DNA of 45,664 nt from Prevotella conceptionensis 9403948 (lineage in GTDB: Bacteria; Bacteroidota; Bacteroidia; Bacteroidales; Bacteroidaceae). Where the stretch lies: positions 313,104-358,767 of the forward strand of contig NZ_HE999446.1 in assembly GCF_000312305.1 (NCBI RefSeq). Reading direction: 5' to 3'. Under the pieces are notes generated by a model. It saw nothing but the letters and a program-made list of their open reading frames with translations, ran no database searches and had not been told where the DNA came from. Positions 1 to 7,165 of this stretch are shown one piece after another. Position 1 is the first letter of the stretch; the number at the start of each line of letters is the position of its first letter. The translations under genes and the position numbers were made by a program.

Positions 1-1
1 C

Positions 2-847
2 CGCCGCAACGATCTCATCGTATATACCCAAGGACGAAATGCAGACAGGCAGGAGTTTCGCGCGCAAGGCGATGGCGGAATGCTCACGGGCAGGGTGTTC
101 GTACTGGTTAACGAGTTCTCGGCATCGGCTGCCGAAATCGTAACGGGGGCGTTGCAAGACCAAGATCGCGGCATCGTCGTGGGCCGTCGTTCGTTTGGCA
201 AAGGCTTAGTTCAAAGGCCTATCGAGTTTGCCGACGGTAGTATGATGCGCCTAACCGTGGCTCATTATTACACGCCTTCGGGTAGGTGCATACAGAAACC
301 CTACACCAAGGGCGACAATGCCAACTACGAGAAGGACCTAGACAACCGCTTTAAGAATGGCGAGCTTTACAGCGCAGACAGCATTCACCTAAACGACTCG
401 CTGAAATACCAAACCCTACGCCGCAAACGTGCGGTGTATGGTGGCGGTGGCATCATGCCCGACTACTTTGTTCCGCTAGACACCACGCAGTTTTCGCGTT
501 ACAATCGCGAGCTGGCTGCCAAGAGAATTATCGTTAATGCCAATATACAATACATGGACAAGCATCGCAAGGAACTGAAAAAGAAGTACCCCACGTTTGC
601 CGAGTTCAACAAAAAGTATCAGGTGCCGCAAGAACTTATAGACGAGATTGTGGCCGAAGGCGAAAAGCAAAAGGTTAAAGCCAAAGACCAAAAGGAGCTG
701 AAAACCAGTTTGGCAAGCATCAAGATACAGCTGAAAGCGTTGGTGGCTCGCGACCTATGGGACATGTCGGAGTACTTCCACATCATGAACCAAAACAACC
801 ATGTGGTGCAAAAGGCTCTGGTGTTGCTGGGGAAAGGGAAGATGTAA
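2..847 (+). CDS. S41 family C-terminal processing peptidase (CtpA-like), 3' part
   Basis: The gene enters from the left edge; the frame is open from base 2, so 281 residues of the C-terminal part are visible. Members of family S41 are secreted or periplasmic serine proteases with a Ser/Lys dyad that cut proteins near the C-terminus. The core motifs are visible: NEFSASAAEIVTGAL carries the expected nucleophile serine, and RRSFGKGLVQ carries the general-base lysine. After GGGIMPDY comes a Lys/Glu-rich helical tail of about 130 residues, which is usual for the long Bacteroidetes members. The N-terminal signal and PDZ domain would lie outside the window. A strong hairpin terminator follows 85 bases after the stop. 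No frame damage is seen. Confidence 0.93.
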   Translation, partial: RRNDLIVYTQGRNADRQEFRAQGDGGMLTGRVFVLVNEFSASAAEIVTGALQDQDRGIVVGRRSFGKGLVQRPIEFADGSMMRLTVAHYYTPSGRCIQKPYTKGDNANYEKDLDNRFKNGELYSADSIHLNDSLKYQTLRRKRAVYGGGGIMPDYFVPLDTTQFSRYNRELAAKRIIVNANIQYMDKHRKELKKKYPTFAEFNKKYQVPQELIDEIVAEGEKQKVKAKDQKELKTSLASIKIQLKALVARDLWDMSEYFHIMNQNNHVVQKALVLLGKGKM

Positions 848-933
848 GGCCGTGCGTTCGTGAGCAATTAGCTTGGTTAGCCTTTGAGTTTTTAATGGCC
901 AAAGGCTTTAAATCCCACAACATATAATATAAA

Positions 934-975
934 AACACCCACGCTGCCGTTCGTCGGCAACGTGGGCGTTTTGTT
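934..975 (+). terminator. Rho-independent terminator after the S41 protease gene
   Basis: A GC-rich hairpin pairs CCACGctGCCG with CGGCaaCGTGG around a TTCGT loop. It is flanked by A-rich sequence on the left and GCGTTTTGTTTT on the right, so it could act in both directions. Confidence 0.85.
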
Positions 976-1250
976 TTAGTTGCATTCTTTTGAGGTTTAA
1001 CACATAGCCATATGGCCAACAAGTTGCGCAAACCCTTATGTTCCATCTGCTGGCTCAGGCTAAGGGAACAGCTGCTCTATGGATGGTTTAGCTGTTGAAG
1101 ATGATATGTGCACAATGGCATTCTAAACTTAGCCATGTTAAGAACAGCTAATCTGATTACATCAGTTAGGGATAACAAAGCGTGCAAGTTGTGCTGTTCA
1201 ACAAGAAGCGATGTCGTGCATATAACAGGCTAAAATTGGACTTATGTGCA

Positions 1251-1382
1251 GTTTGCAATGGCCCAACAACCCCAAAAGAGGTGGTTCGTCGGTAGTTTGT
1301 GATGCGCCAACACCCCCAAAAGGGGTGGCTTGTCGGTAGTTTTCGATGACCCAACAACCACAAAGGGGTTGGTCTGTTGGTA
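1251..1382. repeat. Three tandem 44-bp imperfect repeats
   Basis: Three units sit head to tail at 1251-1294, 1295-1338 and 1339-1382. Each has the plan GTTT-N4-ATG-N-CCAACA, then CCCCAAAAGGGGTGG or a variant, then a TGTCGGTA-like end. The CCCCAAAAGGGG-like centre is itself self-complementary. No protein-coding meaning is apparent. Confidence 0.85.
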
Positions 1383-1703
1383 GGGCTGAGTTGGGAGCCA
1401 TAGCGACCTACCCTGCCTGCGCTGGGCAGAGTGAAACCAACGCCATAGGTGTTGGTCTGTTTCCTTTTTGCTTGTTGTTTTGTTTTCTTGATGAGTATAA
1501 AGCATCATTAATTTATATACGCCAATAAGCTTTCTTACTAAATGATAGCGTAAGCTTGCCATCAGAAAGCAGACCAACACCTACGGCGTTGTGGCAAGAA
1601 GGCTAATGTCCAGGCAAGGTAGGTCGCTCTCGCCTTTCTTTTTCTTCATCTTTCCACTCTTTCACTTTTTCACCTTTCCTTTGCACAGCCCTACCAACAG
1701 GCC
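1371..1703. repeat. Nested three-tier inverted repeat, 333 bp
   Basis: Three pairs of inverted arms share one centre: 1371-1388 with 1686-1703 (17 of 18 bases pair), 1402-1419 with 1611-1628 (17 of 18), and 1438-1458 with 1571-1591 (20 of 21). The centre (about 1460-1570) is AT-rich and holds two AAGCTT sites. The arrangement could be a MITE-like element or a large cruciform. The outer left arm is the end of the third 44-bp repeat. The stretch 1653-1682 inside the right side is a short run of TTTTCACC-type octamers. Confidence 0.75.
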
Positions 1704-1886
1704 AACCGCGACACGGCTGTTGGCGTAGCAACGACAGCTGAAACCTTGATGTTGCCCCAAACGGCAATCGCCTTATACCAAACTGGCATATCTGATTATC
1801 ACGAATGAGCATTGTTATAATGGTAAGCGTTCTGGTGCCTACACCATATTACTAACCTCTCTCCACATGCTTTCAGGCTGCTTTTG

Positions 1887-2018
1887 AGCAAGGTGTCGTG
1901 TTACAGTATGCTTGTAACAGGATTACAAGCAAAGCGTAACCCTGTTACAAGCACCCTGCAACAGGGTTACGAGCAAAGTGTAACGAGATTACAAGCATGC
2001 TGTAACACGACACGTTGC
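1887..2018. repeat. Long near-perfect palindrome built of 16-20 bp sub-repeats
   Basis: The left end GTGTCGTGTTACAGTATGC (from 1893) is matched by GCATGCTGTAACACGACAC (ending 2013). An inner pair, CGTAACCCTGTT and AACAGGGTTACG, surrounds the centre near 1950. Between them the words TTACAAGC and GTAAC recur several times on both strands. The whole 121-bp core could fold into one long stem. No gene is seen from 976 to 2339. Confidence 0.85.
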
Positions 2019-2227
2019 GCAAAAGCGGGCTGGAAGAAACCTTTTCGCGTGTTTTTAGACGTGCCCAACAGACGAACAGGGCAATCGAAAGAACGAGGTG
2101 GAAAGGTAGTAAGTTACGTTCTAAATTATACCGAACTGCTCTTTGCAAGCATCTGAAACATAAACAAGACATTTGCTTTCAGTGTGGCAAAAAATAACCA
2201 AGAAAAACAACAAAACCTTTTTCGCGA

Positions 2228-2251
2228 TTTGCAAAAAATAGACTACCTTTG
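2228..2251 (+). promoter_or_regulatory. Bacteroidetes-type -7 promoter element
   Basis: TACCTTTG at 2244-2251 matches the TAnnTTTG -7 consensus of Bacteroidetes housekeeping promoters. It lies 88 bases before the lipoprotein start. The -33 partner is weak: T-rich sequence near 2215-2224 has the right spacing, while TTTG at 2228-2231 is too close. Confidence 0.5.
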
Positions 2252-2339
2252 CTTTTGAATAAGGTGTTTCTTATCCACAACACCATAAATTACAGACCAA
2301 TAAATAAAGAATTGTATTATGGCTTACAAAGAATTATCC

Positions 2340-2807
2340 ATGAAAAAGTTTTTACGGCTGCATGCTAAGCTGGTGCTGAAAGGAGCTGTTGTATTGTGCT
2401 GCGTCATTTTTAGCGCGTGTTCAACATCTGTGATCGAATTTGAAAAAAAGGATTTGGCAATTACAAATCTTGACGGCAAGACCATTCCCATAACAGTTGA
2501 GCTTGCCCGCTCACGCCGAGAGATGACAAAAGGCTTTATGGGGCGCACAAATATTCCCGATGGAACGGGCATGCTTTTTGTGTTTAAAAAAGACCAAAAG
2601 ATCGCCTTCTGGATGAAAGACACGCCTACGCCCCTTTCAATTGCGTTCATCAGTGCAAGTGGCGAAATCTGCGAAACACGCGATATGGTGCCGTTCAGTG
2701 AGGCAAGTGTAGAGTCGTCGCAATCTGTGCGCTATGCGCTCGAAGTGCCGCAAGGCTGGTTCAAGAAGAACAACATTGGGCCGGGATGCTCTATAAAGCT
2801 GCCATAA
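2340..2807 (+). CDS. DUF192 family lipoprotein
   Basis: The protein of 155 residues is a predicted lipoprotein. MKKF begins a positively charged segment, a hydrophobic stretch follows, and the lipobox IFSAC puts the lipidated cysteine near residue 27. The mature part fits the DUF192 family: TVELARSRREMTKGFMGR, then GTGMLFVF, then FWMKDTPTPLSIAFI, and a C-terminal ALEVPQGWF. DUF192 proteins are small periplasmic or membrane-anchored proteins whose biochemical role is not settled. An ATG seven codons upstream (2319) is possible, but the signal peptide reads naturally from 2340. It stands alone, with a promoter box upstream. Confidence 0.85.
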   Translation: MKKFLRLHAKLVLKGAVVLCCVIFSACSTSVIEFEKKDLAITNLDGKTIPITVELARSRREMTKGFMGRTNIPDGTGMLFVFKKDQKIAFWMKDTPTPLSIAFISASGEICETRDMVPFSEASVESSQSVRYALEVPQGWFKKNNIGPGCSIKLP

Positions 2808-2969
2808 CCGAGGCTGACGACAACTGCCGCACAAACGCAGCAGGCCAATTTGCCTGCGGTGAGCTAACAACCCAGGGGGATTGGCGTAGTAATAGGCCAG
2901 TTCGGGATAACAATGAATACCATTTGAGTTATTCAATAAGGAATGATGAGTTGCACGCAAGTGAACCAA

Positions 2970-3209
2970 CTATCGGTAATCACATACTTCGCATGTAACG
3001 CGGTGGATGCTCTCACCCACAATGCGGAAGAGGCAAAGGGAAAGGATCAACTCCGAAGCGGAAACTCCGTCCCGTTTCTCCAATGGCAGGCGAGATAACA
3101 GGTGGCCGATGCCAAACTTGCCAAAAAGATGAAATAAATCATCACTCATTCGGATTTTAACACTCAAAAGTTTGGATAACTCGCTTATTTTCTCTATTTT
3201 TGCTTCCAT
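2970..3209 (-). pseudogene. N-terminal remnant of an IS transposase
   Basis: About 68 residues from the start (MEAKIEKISELSKLLSVKI...) resemble the N-terminus of transposases common in Bacteroidetes IS elements of the IS4/IS1380-like type. The coding sense breaks after GESIH and soon ends at a stop, so only the 5' end of the gene is left. The sequence upstream of the start (3210-3300) is AT-rich and may be one IS end. The family label comes from memory of related proteins, and the truncation is seen directly. Between 2808 and 2969 I see no gene, only a short hairpin near 2840-2857. Confidence 0.6.
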
Positions 3210-3326
3210 AACAGTTTTGTTGTTTTGTCTTTGAAATCAGTTGTTTAGCGATTACTAATTTACAAAGAAAATTCGACAAACTGTTATTTTTCTATCTATT
3301 TATTAGGGTGGGAAACTTTAGTTCTA

Positions 3327-3406
3327 AACTTGCCCGCTTGTTAATCGCTTAACCTCTCGTCAACTGGATAACGCGCCAACTTACCTTCCGTTAACTCGCC
3401 AACACT
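3327..3406 (-). repeat. Octamer array, minus-oriented
   Basis: Degenerate 8-bp units such as CTTGTTAA, CTCGTCAA, CTGGATAA and CTCGCCAA follow one another with a few irregular steps. Read on the minus strand they fit the RGTKRAMR octamer seen elsewhere in the window. The array abuts the left side of dispersed element copy A. Confidence 0.65.
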
Positions 3407-3423
3407 CCTTTTGTCCACTTTTC

Positions 3424-4001
3424 GGTAAGAGTTTTAACATTATGAGTGCCACTTTTGTCCACCAACCGCCCACCCGACCGCAAAAAATCGATTCTCGCGA
3501 GGGTTTGTGCTGGTACAATAAAGGTGGTGGCAGATAAAAGGTAGCTAAGCATGATTATGCAGAGTTAGCACCCAAATTGCGCAGAAAAGCGGCAATTAGC
3601 AGCAAAACACCTTGTAATATGGTGCAAAACGCACTGCATTTTGCATCTAAACGCAGTCTATTTAGGTGCAAAACGCAGGCCATTTTGCACCTAAACGCAG
3701 CCTATTTTGCTGCAAAACGCAAGGCTAAAAGCATAAAAATGCACGTAAAGTTGGGGATTATGCGTTTTCATTTCGATTGAAAACAGGTGTTTTGCATGGC
3801 GAAAACCCGCTAATAAATGGGTTTTTAGGTGCTAAAAGCAGGTAATTGGGATGGGAAAAAGATGTGAGTAGACGACCAAATAGAAAGGTAAAGTGGTGCT
3901 AAATGGCGGAAATTTCTTAAAACTGGACTAAAAAGGAAGTGCATAAAGCTGGTTTTTGCGGCTAATTGCATGCTTTTAACCCTAAATTATCGCTAGAAGG
4001 A
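3424..4001 (+). repeat. Dispersed noncoding element, copy A
   Basis: First of three homologous ~580-600 bp segments. It shares with copies B (31111) and C (42367) a left block containing TTTTAACATTATGAGTGCC and AAAAATCGATTCTCGCGA. The middle is rich in self-complementary words such as TGCAAAACGCA and TGCATTTTGCA. A right block carries ACGACCAAATAGAAAGG and ends with TTATCGCTAGAA. It contains no plausible protein gene. Copy A is the most diverged. Nothing else is recognisable in 4002-4065. Confidence 0.8.
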
Positions 4002-4065
4002 GTTGGCGAACAGCATGTGTTTTGTAAAACATTTTCGCAACCTTACAAGTTCGTAAGCTTATGAG

Positions 4066-4446
4066 TTATGATGGGGCATCATCTATTATTTCTTTTATTC
4101 GTTGAGCAGAAAGGATGCTCTTTCCTTGTCTCTCTAGCTCTTCTAGCTCTCCGATAATCGCTTTAAATGAGTATAGTATTTTATTCAGCTTGCTAATGTC
4201 ACCAAAAATTTCAATGTAGACATACGTCTTTGCAATTACTCTTATTTCAAAATCTATCCAATCTACATCGTTATCTCTACCCAAAGGCTTGGTTTCTTTT
4301 AAAAAGTCTCCATAATTACTTACATCAGCACGTAAAATCCAGCCAGGATTATCTAGCATACTAATAGAAATACCGAGTTCATGTTCCCAATCGCCATCTA
4401 TTTGACTCTTTGTCCAATCTTGCAACCATTGTATTATGCTACTCAT
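4066..4446 (-). CDS. Imm53 family immunity protein (orphan)
   Basis: The 126-residue protein matches the immunity protein 53 pattern: IIQWLQDWTKSQIDGDWEHE, then GISISMLDNPGW, WIDFEIR and a C-terminal helical part. Imm53 proteins are predicted cytosolic partners that neutralise polymorphic or contact-dependent toxins. I chose the ATG at 4446 because the WLQ.W motif usually lies close to the N-terminus; an in-frame ATG lies ten codons upstream. No toxin, Rhs repeat or secretion gene is visible nearby, so it appears as an orphan immunity gene next to repeats. It is more AT-rich than the neighbouring conserved genes, which fits transfer. Confidence 0.75.
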   Translation of the reverse strand: MSSIIQWLQDWTKSQIDGDWEHELGISISMLDNPGWILRADVSNYGDFLKETKPLGRDNDVDWIDFEIRVIAKTYVYIEIFGDISKLNKILYSFKAIIGELEELERQGKSILSAQRIKEIIDDAPS

Positions 4447-4777
4447 ACCTTGTCCCTTACTACCATTTATTGGCAAACAGAATTGAATTTAGAAAATCCA
4501 GTTGAACTGCTCCAAAAAAACACAAGACCTCAACCATAATGAAAGATTGTTCGTCTTTCGCCGACTACAACACAAGGATTGTTACATGAAGGCATCCATC
4601 ACCAATTTAACTTACCTATGCCTAGGCAACGTGTTCAAATTTCAATGCTGCTCTACTATAATAGGCATCAGAAAGAAAGTGGAAAGACAAGCAAGATTAC
4701 AAAACTTGTTTCAAAATGAAAAGACAAGCAAGGTTGCGTATCCATCTTCAACTTGCACCGAAACAGCAAGTCATATC

Positions 4778-4816
4778 ACTCCCCTCTCCCCTTGGAGAGG
4801 GGTTGGGGGTGAGGCC
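4778..4816. repeat. REP-like palindromic repeat, left copy
   Basis: The palindrome CCCCTCTCCCCTTGGAGAGG, plus a GGGGGTGAGGCC tail, makes a 39-bp unit that recurs with one difference at 5776-5814. A second degenerate unit (GGGAGAGGGGCTGGGTGTGA) follows to 4845. The two copies flank the dipeptidase gene in direct orientation. The preceding stretch 4447-4777 holds no gene I can support. Confidence 0.85.
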
Positions 4817-4892
4817 TTCTTGGGAGAGGGGCTGGGTGTGAGGCCGGTAGAGGGGACAAGGCTTTTTGGAGAGAGGCCAGTGGCAAAGCCTT

Positions 4893-5555
4893 TTATTTTA
4901 TCACCTTGTAATGCTGTTTTGCCTCGGCTCTCGATTTAAAGTTAAAATGCCACCATTCTGTGCGAAGGGGCTTAAAACCTGCATAGCGCATAACCTGGCG
5001 CAACAATTGGCGGTTTTGTTGTGCGCGTTTGCTGATTATGCCCTTAGCAACAAGCTGGTTTTCGGTGTCGATGTGAGCCTCTGGGCCCAAGTGGTCTATC
5101 TTCGTTCCCATAGTTATGCTGTCGCCCTTAGCATCACAAAGGGTAAGGTCCACCGCCAAACCATAATTATGCAGCCCACCGCCATTGGCAGGGTTACTCA
5201 CGTATGGTTTCATCGGCGTGTTCTTCACCTTGTTCCACATCTTTTGCTGGATGTGCATGGGGCGTGCAGCATCGTATATTTTCAGACTTAATTCTGGATG
5301 TAACTGTTTCAAGCGTTTTTGCGCCTTTACAAGCGCAGCGGCCGCCTCTGGGTGCAGATAGGCCTGCCGCAAGTCGTCGTAAAGCACAACGCCAACGAAA
5401 TTATCTGCGCGCGCATACATCAACGATACTTGTAATGTGTGGTCTAACTCGCGCACATTGACATAACCTGCACGACTCAACGCCTCTTCTGTTTTGCTAG
5501 TCTGTGACTTGGCTGGGAGAACGAAAAACGATAAAAGGAGGAGGAATTTAAACAT
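4893..5555 (-). CDS. D-Ala-D-Ala dipeptidase, M15 family (VanX/DdpX-like)
   Basis: The 220-residue protein belongs to the zinc M15D dipeptidases, which cleave D-alanyl-D-alanine in the periplasm. Visible signatures are SLMYARADNFVG, the SLKIYDAARP region, the zinc motif GLHNYGLAVDLTL (His and Asp ligands), and the C-terminal EWWHF with the catalytic Glu and third ligand His. MFKFLLLLSFFVLPAKS is a good signal peptide and decides the start at 5555. The frame stays open 17 codons further upstream, but that part is octamer repeat. In Bacteroidetes such genes are usually cell-wall turnover enzymes, and no van genes lie near, so vancomycin resistance is not implied. Confidence 0.9.
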   Translation of the reverse strand: MFKFLLLLSFFVLPAKSQTSKTEEALSRAGYVNVRELDHTLQVSLMYARADNFVGVVLYDDLRQAYLHPEAAAALVKAQKRLKQLHPELSLKIYDAARPMHIQQKMWNKVKNTPMKPYVSNPANGGGLHNYGLAVDLTLCDAKGDSITMGTKIDHLGPEAHIDTENQLVAKGIISKRAQQNRQLLRQVMRYAGFKPLRTEWWHFNFKSRAEAKQHYKVIK

Positions 5556-5565
5556 GTTAATTATA

Positions 5566-5730
5566 AGTTGACGAGTGGACAAGTTGACAAGTTGACGAGT
5601 TAACAAGTTAGCGAGTTAGCGAGTTGTCGAGTTTACAAGAAGACAAGTTAACGGGTTTACAAGTTAACGAGTGGACGAGTTGTCGAGTTAACGAGAGGAT
5701 AGTGAATAAGTGGACAAGTTACACGTTAAT
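5566..5730 (+). repeat. Octamer array, plus-oriented
   Basis: About twenty 8-bp units, for example AGTTGACG, AGTGGACA, AGTTAACA, AGTTAGCG and AGTTTACA, lie directly upstream of the dipeptidase start. They fit the degenerate octamer RGTKRAMR. The array ends 45 bases before the right REP-like repeat. Confidence 0.85.
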
Positions 5731-5775
5731 AAGCAGCAAGGAGCGGGCATACTGCACAGGACAGCTAGGCATTTT

Positions 5776-5814
5776 ACTCCCCTCTCCCCTTGGAGAGGGG
5801 CTGGGGGTGAGGCC
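5776..5814. repeat. REP-like palindromic repeat, right copy
   Basis: Same 39-bp unit as at 4778-4816 with one T-to-C change, followed by a second GGTGTGAGGCC. It lies just beyond the 3' end of the nucleotidyltransferase gene. Confidence 0.85.
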
Positions 5815-5840
5815 GGTTGGTGTGAGGCCAGTAGGGGGTG

Positions 5841-6914
5841 CTATTTACCACCAAACCCCAACCTTAACATCTTTCGGGGCATCTCTTTAAGGATGGTGGC
5901 GCGTATCTCGCGGGGCGACAACCGCCAAAACAATCGGTAATGGCACAACTTGCGAATGGTGGCCTCAACGTTATAGCGCATGCCTGAGCGCACAGCCGTG
6001 GTAGACATGTGCTTGCCAAAGTTGCCACCCGTGAACACGATGTCGAGAATGGCTGGCTGATAACGTGCATCGCCAGGACTAATGGCAAAAGGAAACTCGT
6101 GGGCTGGCAAGCCAAGCTTATCTATCAGCACGCTGCCTATGGCGCAAAAGGCACGATAGAAACCCATAGTGCGAAGATGCTGTGCAAGCGCATTGCGGTC
6201 TATCCGTTCGTGATGACGATGCAACAGCATCATCAAGTCGCAGAACTGGCGCAGCCCCACACCCAATTCCACCAAATGATGGTAAAGGTGAAGGAAGGTA
6301 TATAGCACGTTGAGCGTAGGCGGAAGTGTGGCGACAGGCACGCCTTGGATGGCGATTTGCTTGATAGGGGCATCGGCCAACAGCCTTTCCCAATAGGCCT
6401 GTATGCCCTTGCTGTTGAACTTTATCATGCGGAAGTGCATCTCTAACGGCACATCACGATAGGCAAACTCGCGGTGTTGCTCGCTTTCTTCGCCTTTAAG
6501 GGCGATACCCCACGCCTGTTGCAAAAGGTGTTCGGCGCGCGTAAAGTCGGCAGGAACGCAATAGAAGTCGATATCGCCTGGCGTTCGTGCCAAGGGATAA
6601 GGGTAGAGTTGCGCAAGGGTTTGCCCCTTAAAGATGCGATAATCTATCCCGTTGCCGCCCAGAATACCCGCCAAATCTTTGGCCACACCGCTCACTTTAT
6701 TGTTGAGTTGCTCTATCATCATGGTTCGCGAATAGGCCGTCAGCGCGTCGGCACGCTCTAACTTCACATTGTTGCGTATCAATGCGCCCATCACCAACCC
6801 CTCTACCGTTTGTTTGGCGGCAGCCTGTTGCAGCACAACAAACTGCTGGTGGTTGAGGGAAGTGAATGGCAATGGCGTTTGCCAAAACTCGTTATGCAAA
6901 AGGGAGAATAGCAT
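5841..6914 (-). CDS. Nucleotidyltransferase-fold protein (NTP_transf_5-like)
   Basis: The 357-residue protein has the hallmark of the uncharacterised nucleotidyltransferase family often placed in polysaccharide loci: IDYRIFKGQTLAQLYPY followed by RTPGDIDFYC. The D-x-D pair is the likely metal site. The rest is helical, with His-rich LYHHLVELGVGLRQFCDLMM in the middle. Substrate and product are unknown; cytoplasmic. It is transcribed in the same direction as the glycan locus, 251 bases downstream of the dehydratase gene, so it may be its last gene. The C-terminus runs to within 30 bases of a REP-like repeat. Confidence 0.75.
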   Translation of the reverse strand: MLFSLLHNEFWQTPLPFTSLNHQQFVVLQQAAAKQTVEGLVMGALIRNNVKLERADALTAYSRTMMIEQLNNKVSGVAKDLAGILGGNGIDYRIFKGQTLAQLYPYPLARTPGDIDFYCVPADFTRAEHLLQQAWGIALKGEESEQHREFAYRDVPLEMHFRMIKFNSKGIQAYWERLLADAPIKQIAIQGVPVATLPPTLNVLYTFLHLYHHLVELGVGLRQFCDLMMLLHRHHERIDRNALAQHLRTMGFYRAFCAIGSVLIDKLGLPAHEFPFAISPGDARYQPAILDIVFTGGNFGKHMSTTAVRSGMRYNVEATIRKLCHYRLFWRLSPREIRATILKEMPRKMLRLGFGGK

Positions 6915-7165
6915 GAATAAGGGGAAATGGGGTTAAAACTTTGTGGTAATGGTTGAGATAGAGATGGGACAAGCGGGGCGGATTGGGCGAATAAGAAGAA
7001 TGGGAGTGATGAGACGATGGGTACTGCTGAGAGGAGTTAGAGCCAAGCGGGCCTTAGCTTTTGTTTTGCACCTCTCATCGGTTCCATTCATCTTATCACT
7101 CCCATCAGCTTATTTAATGGCTAGCTCTAAGAAATTGCCGCCAGTGGCTTTCTAGTATTGGGCAC

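Noticed and set aside
3577..3780. 67-codon frame within element copy A, and the 192-codon frame over copy C (42312-42890)
   Set aside because: Their residues come only from the repeated TGCAAAACGCA words; the frames are not kept among the copies.
4893..5555. Vancomycin resistance gene vanX
   Set aside because: The enzyme is VanX-like, but vanH, vanA and the two-component system are missing, and a secreted M15 dipeptidase is common in Bacteroidetes.
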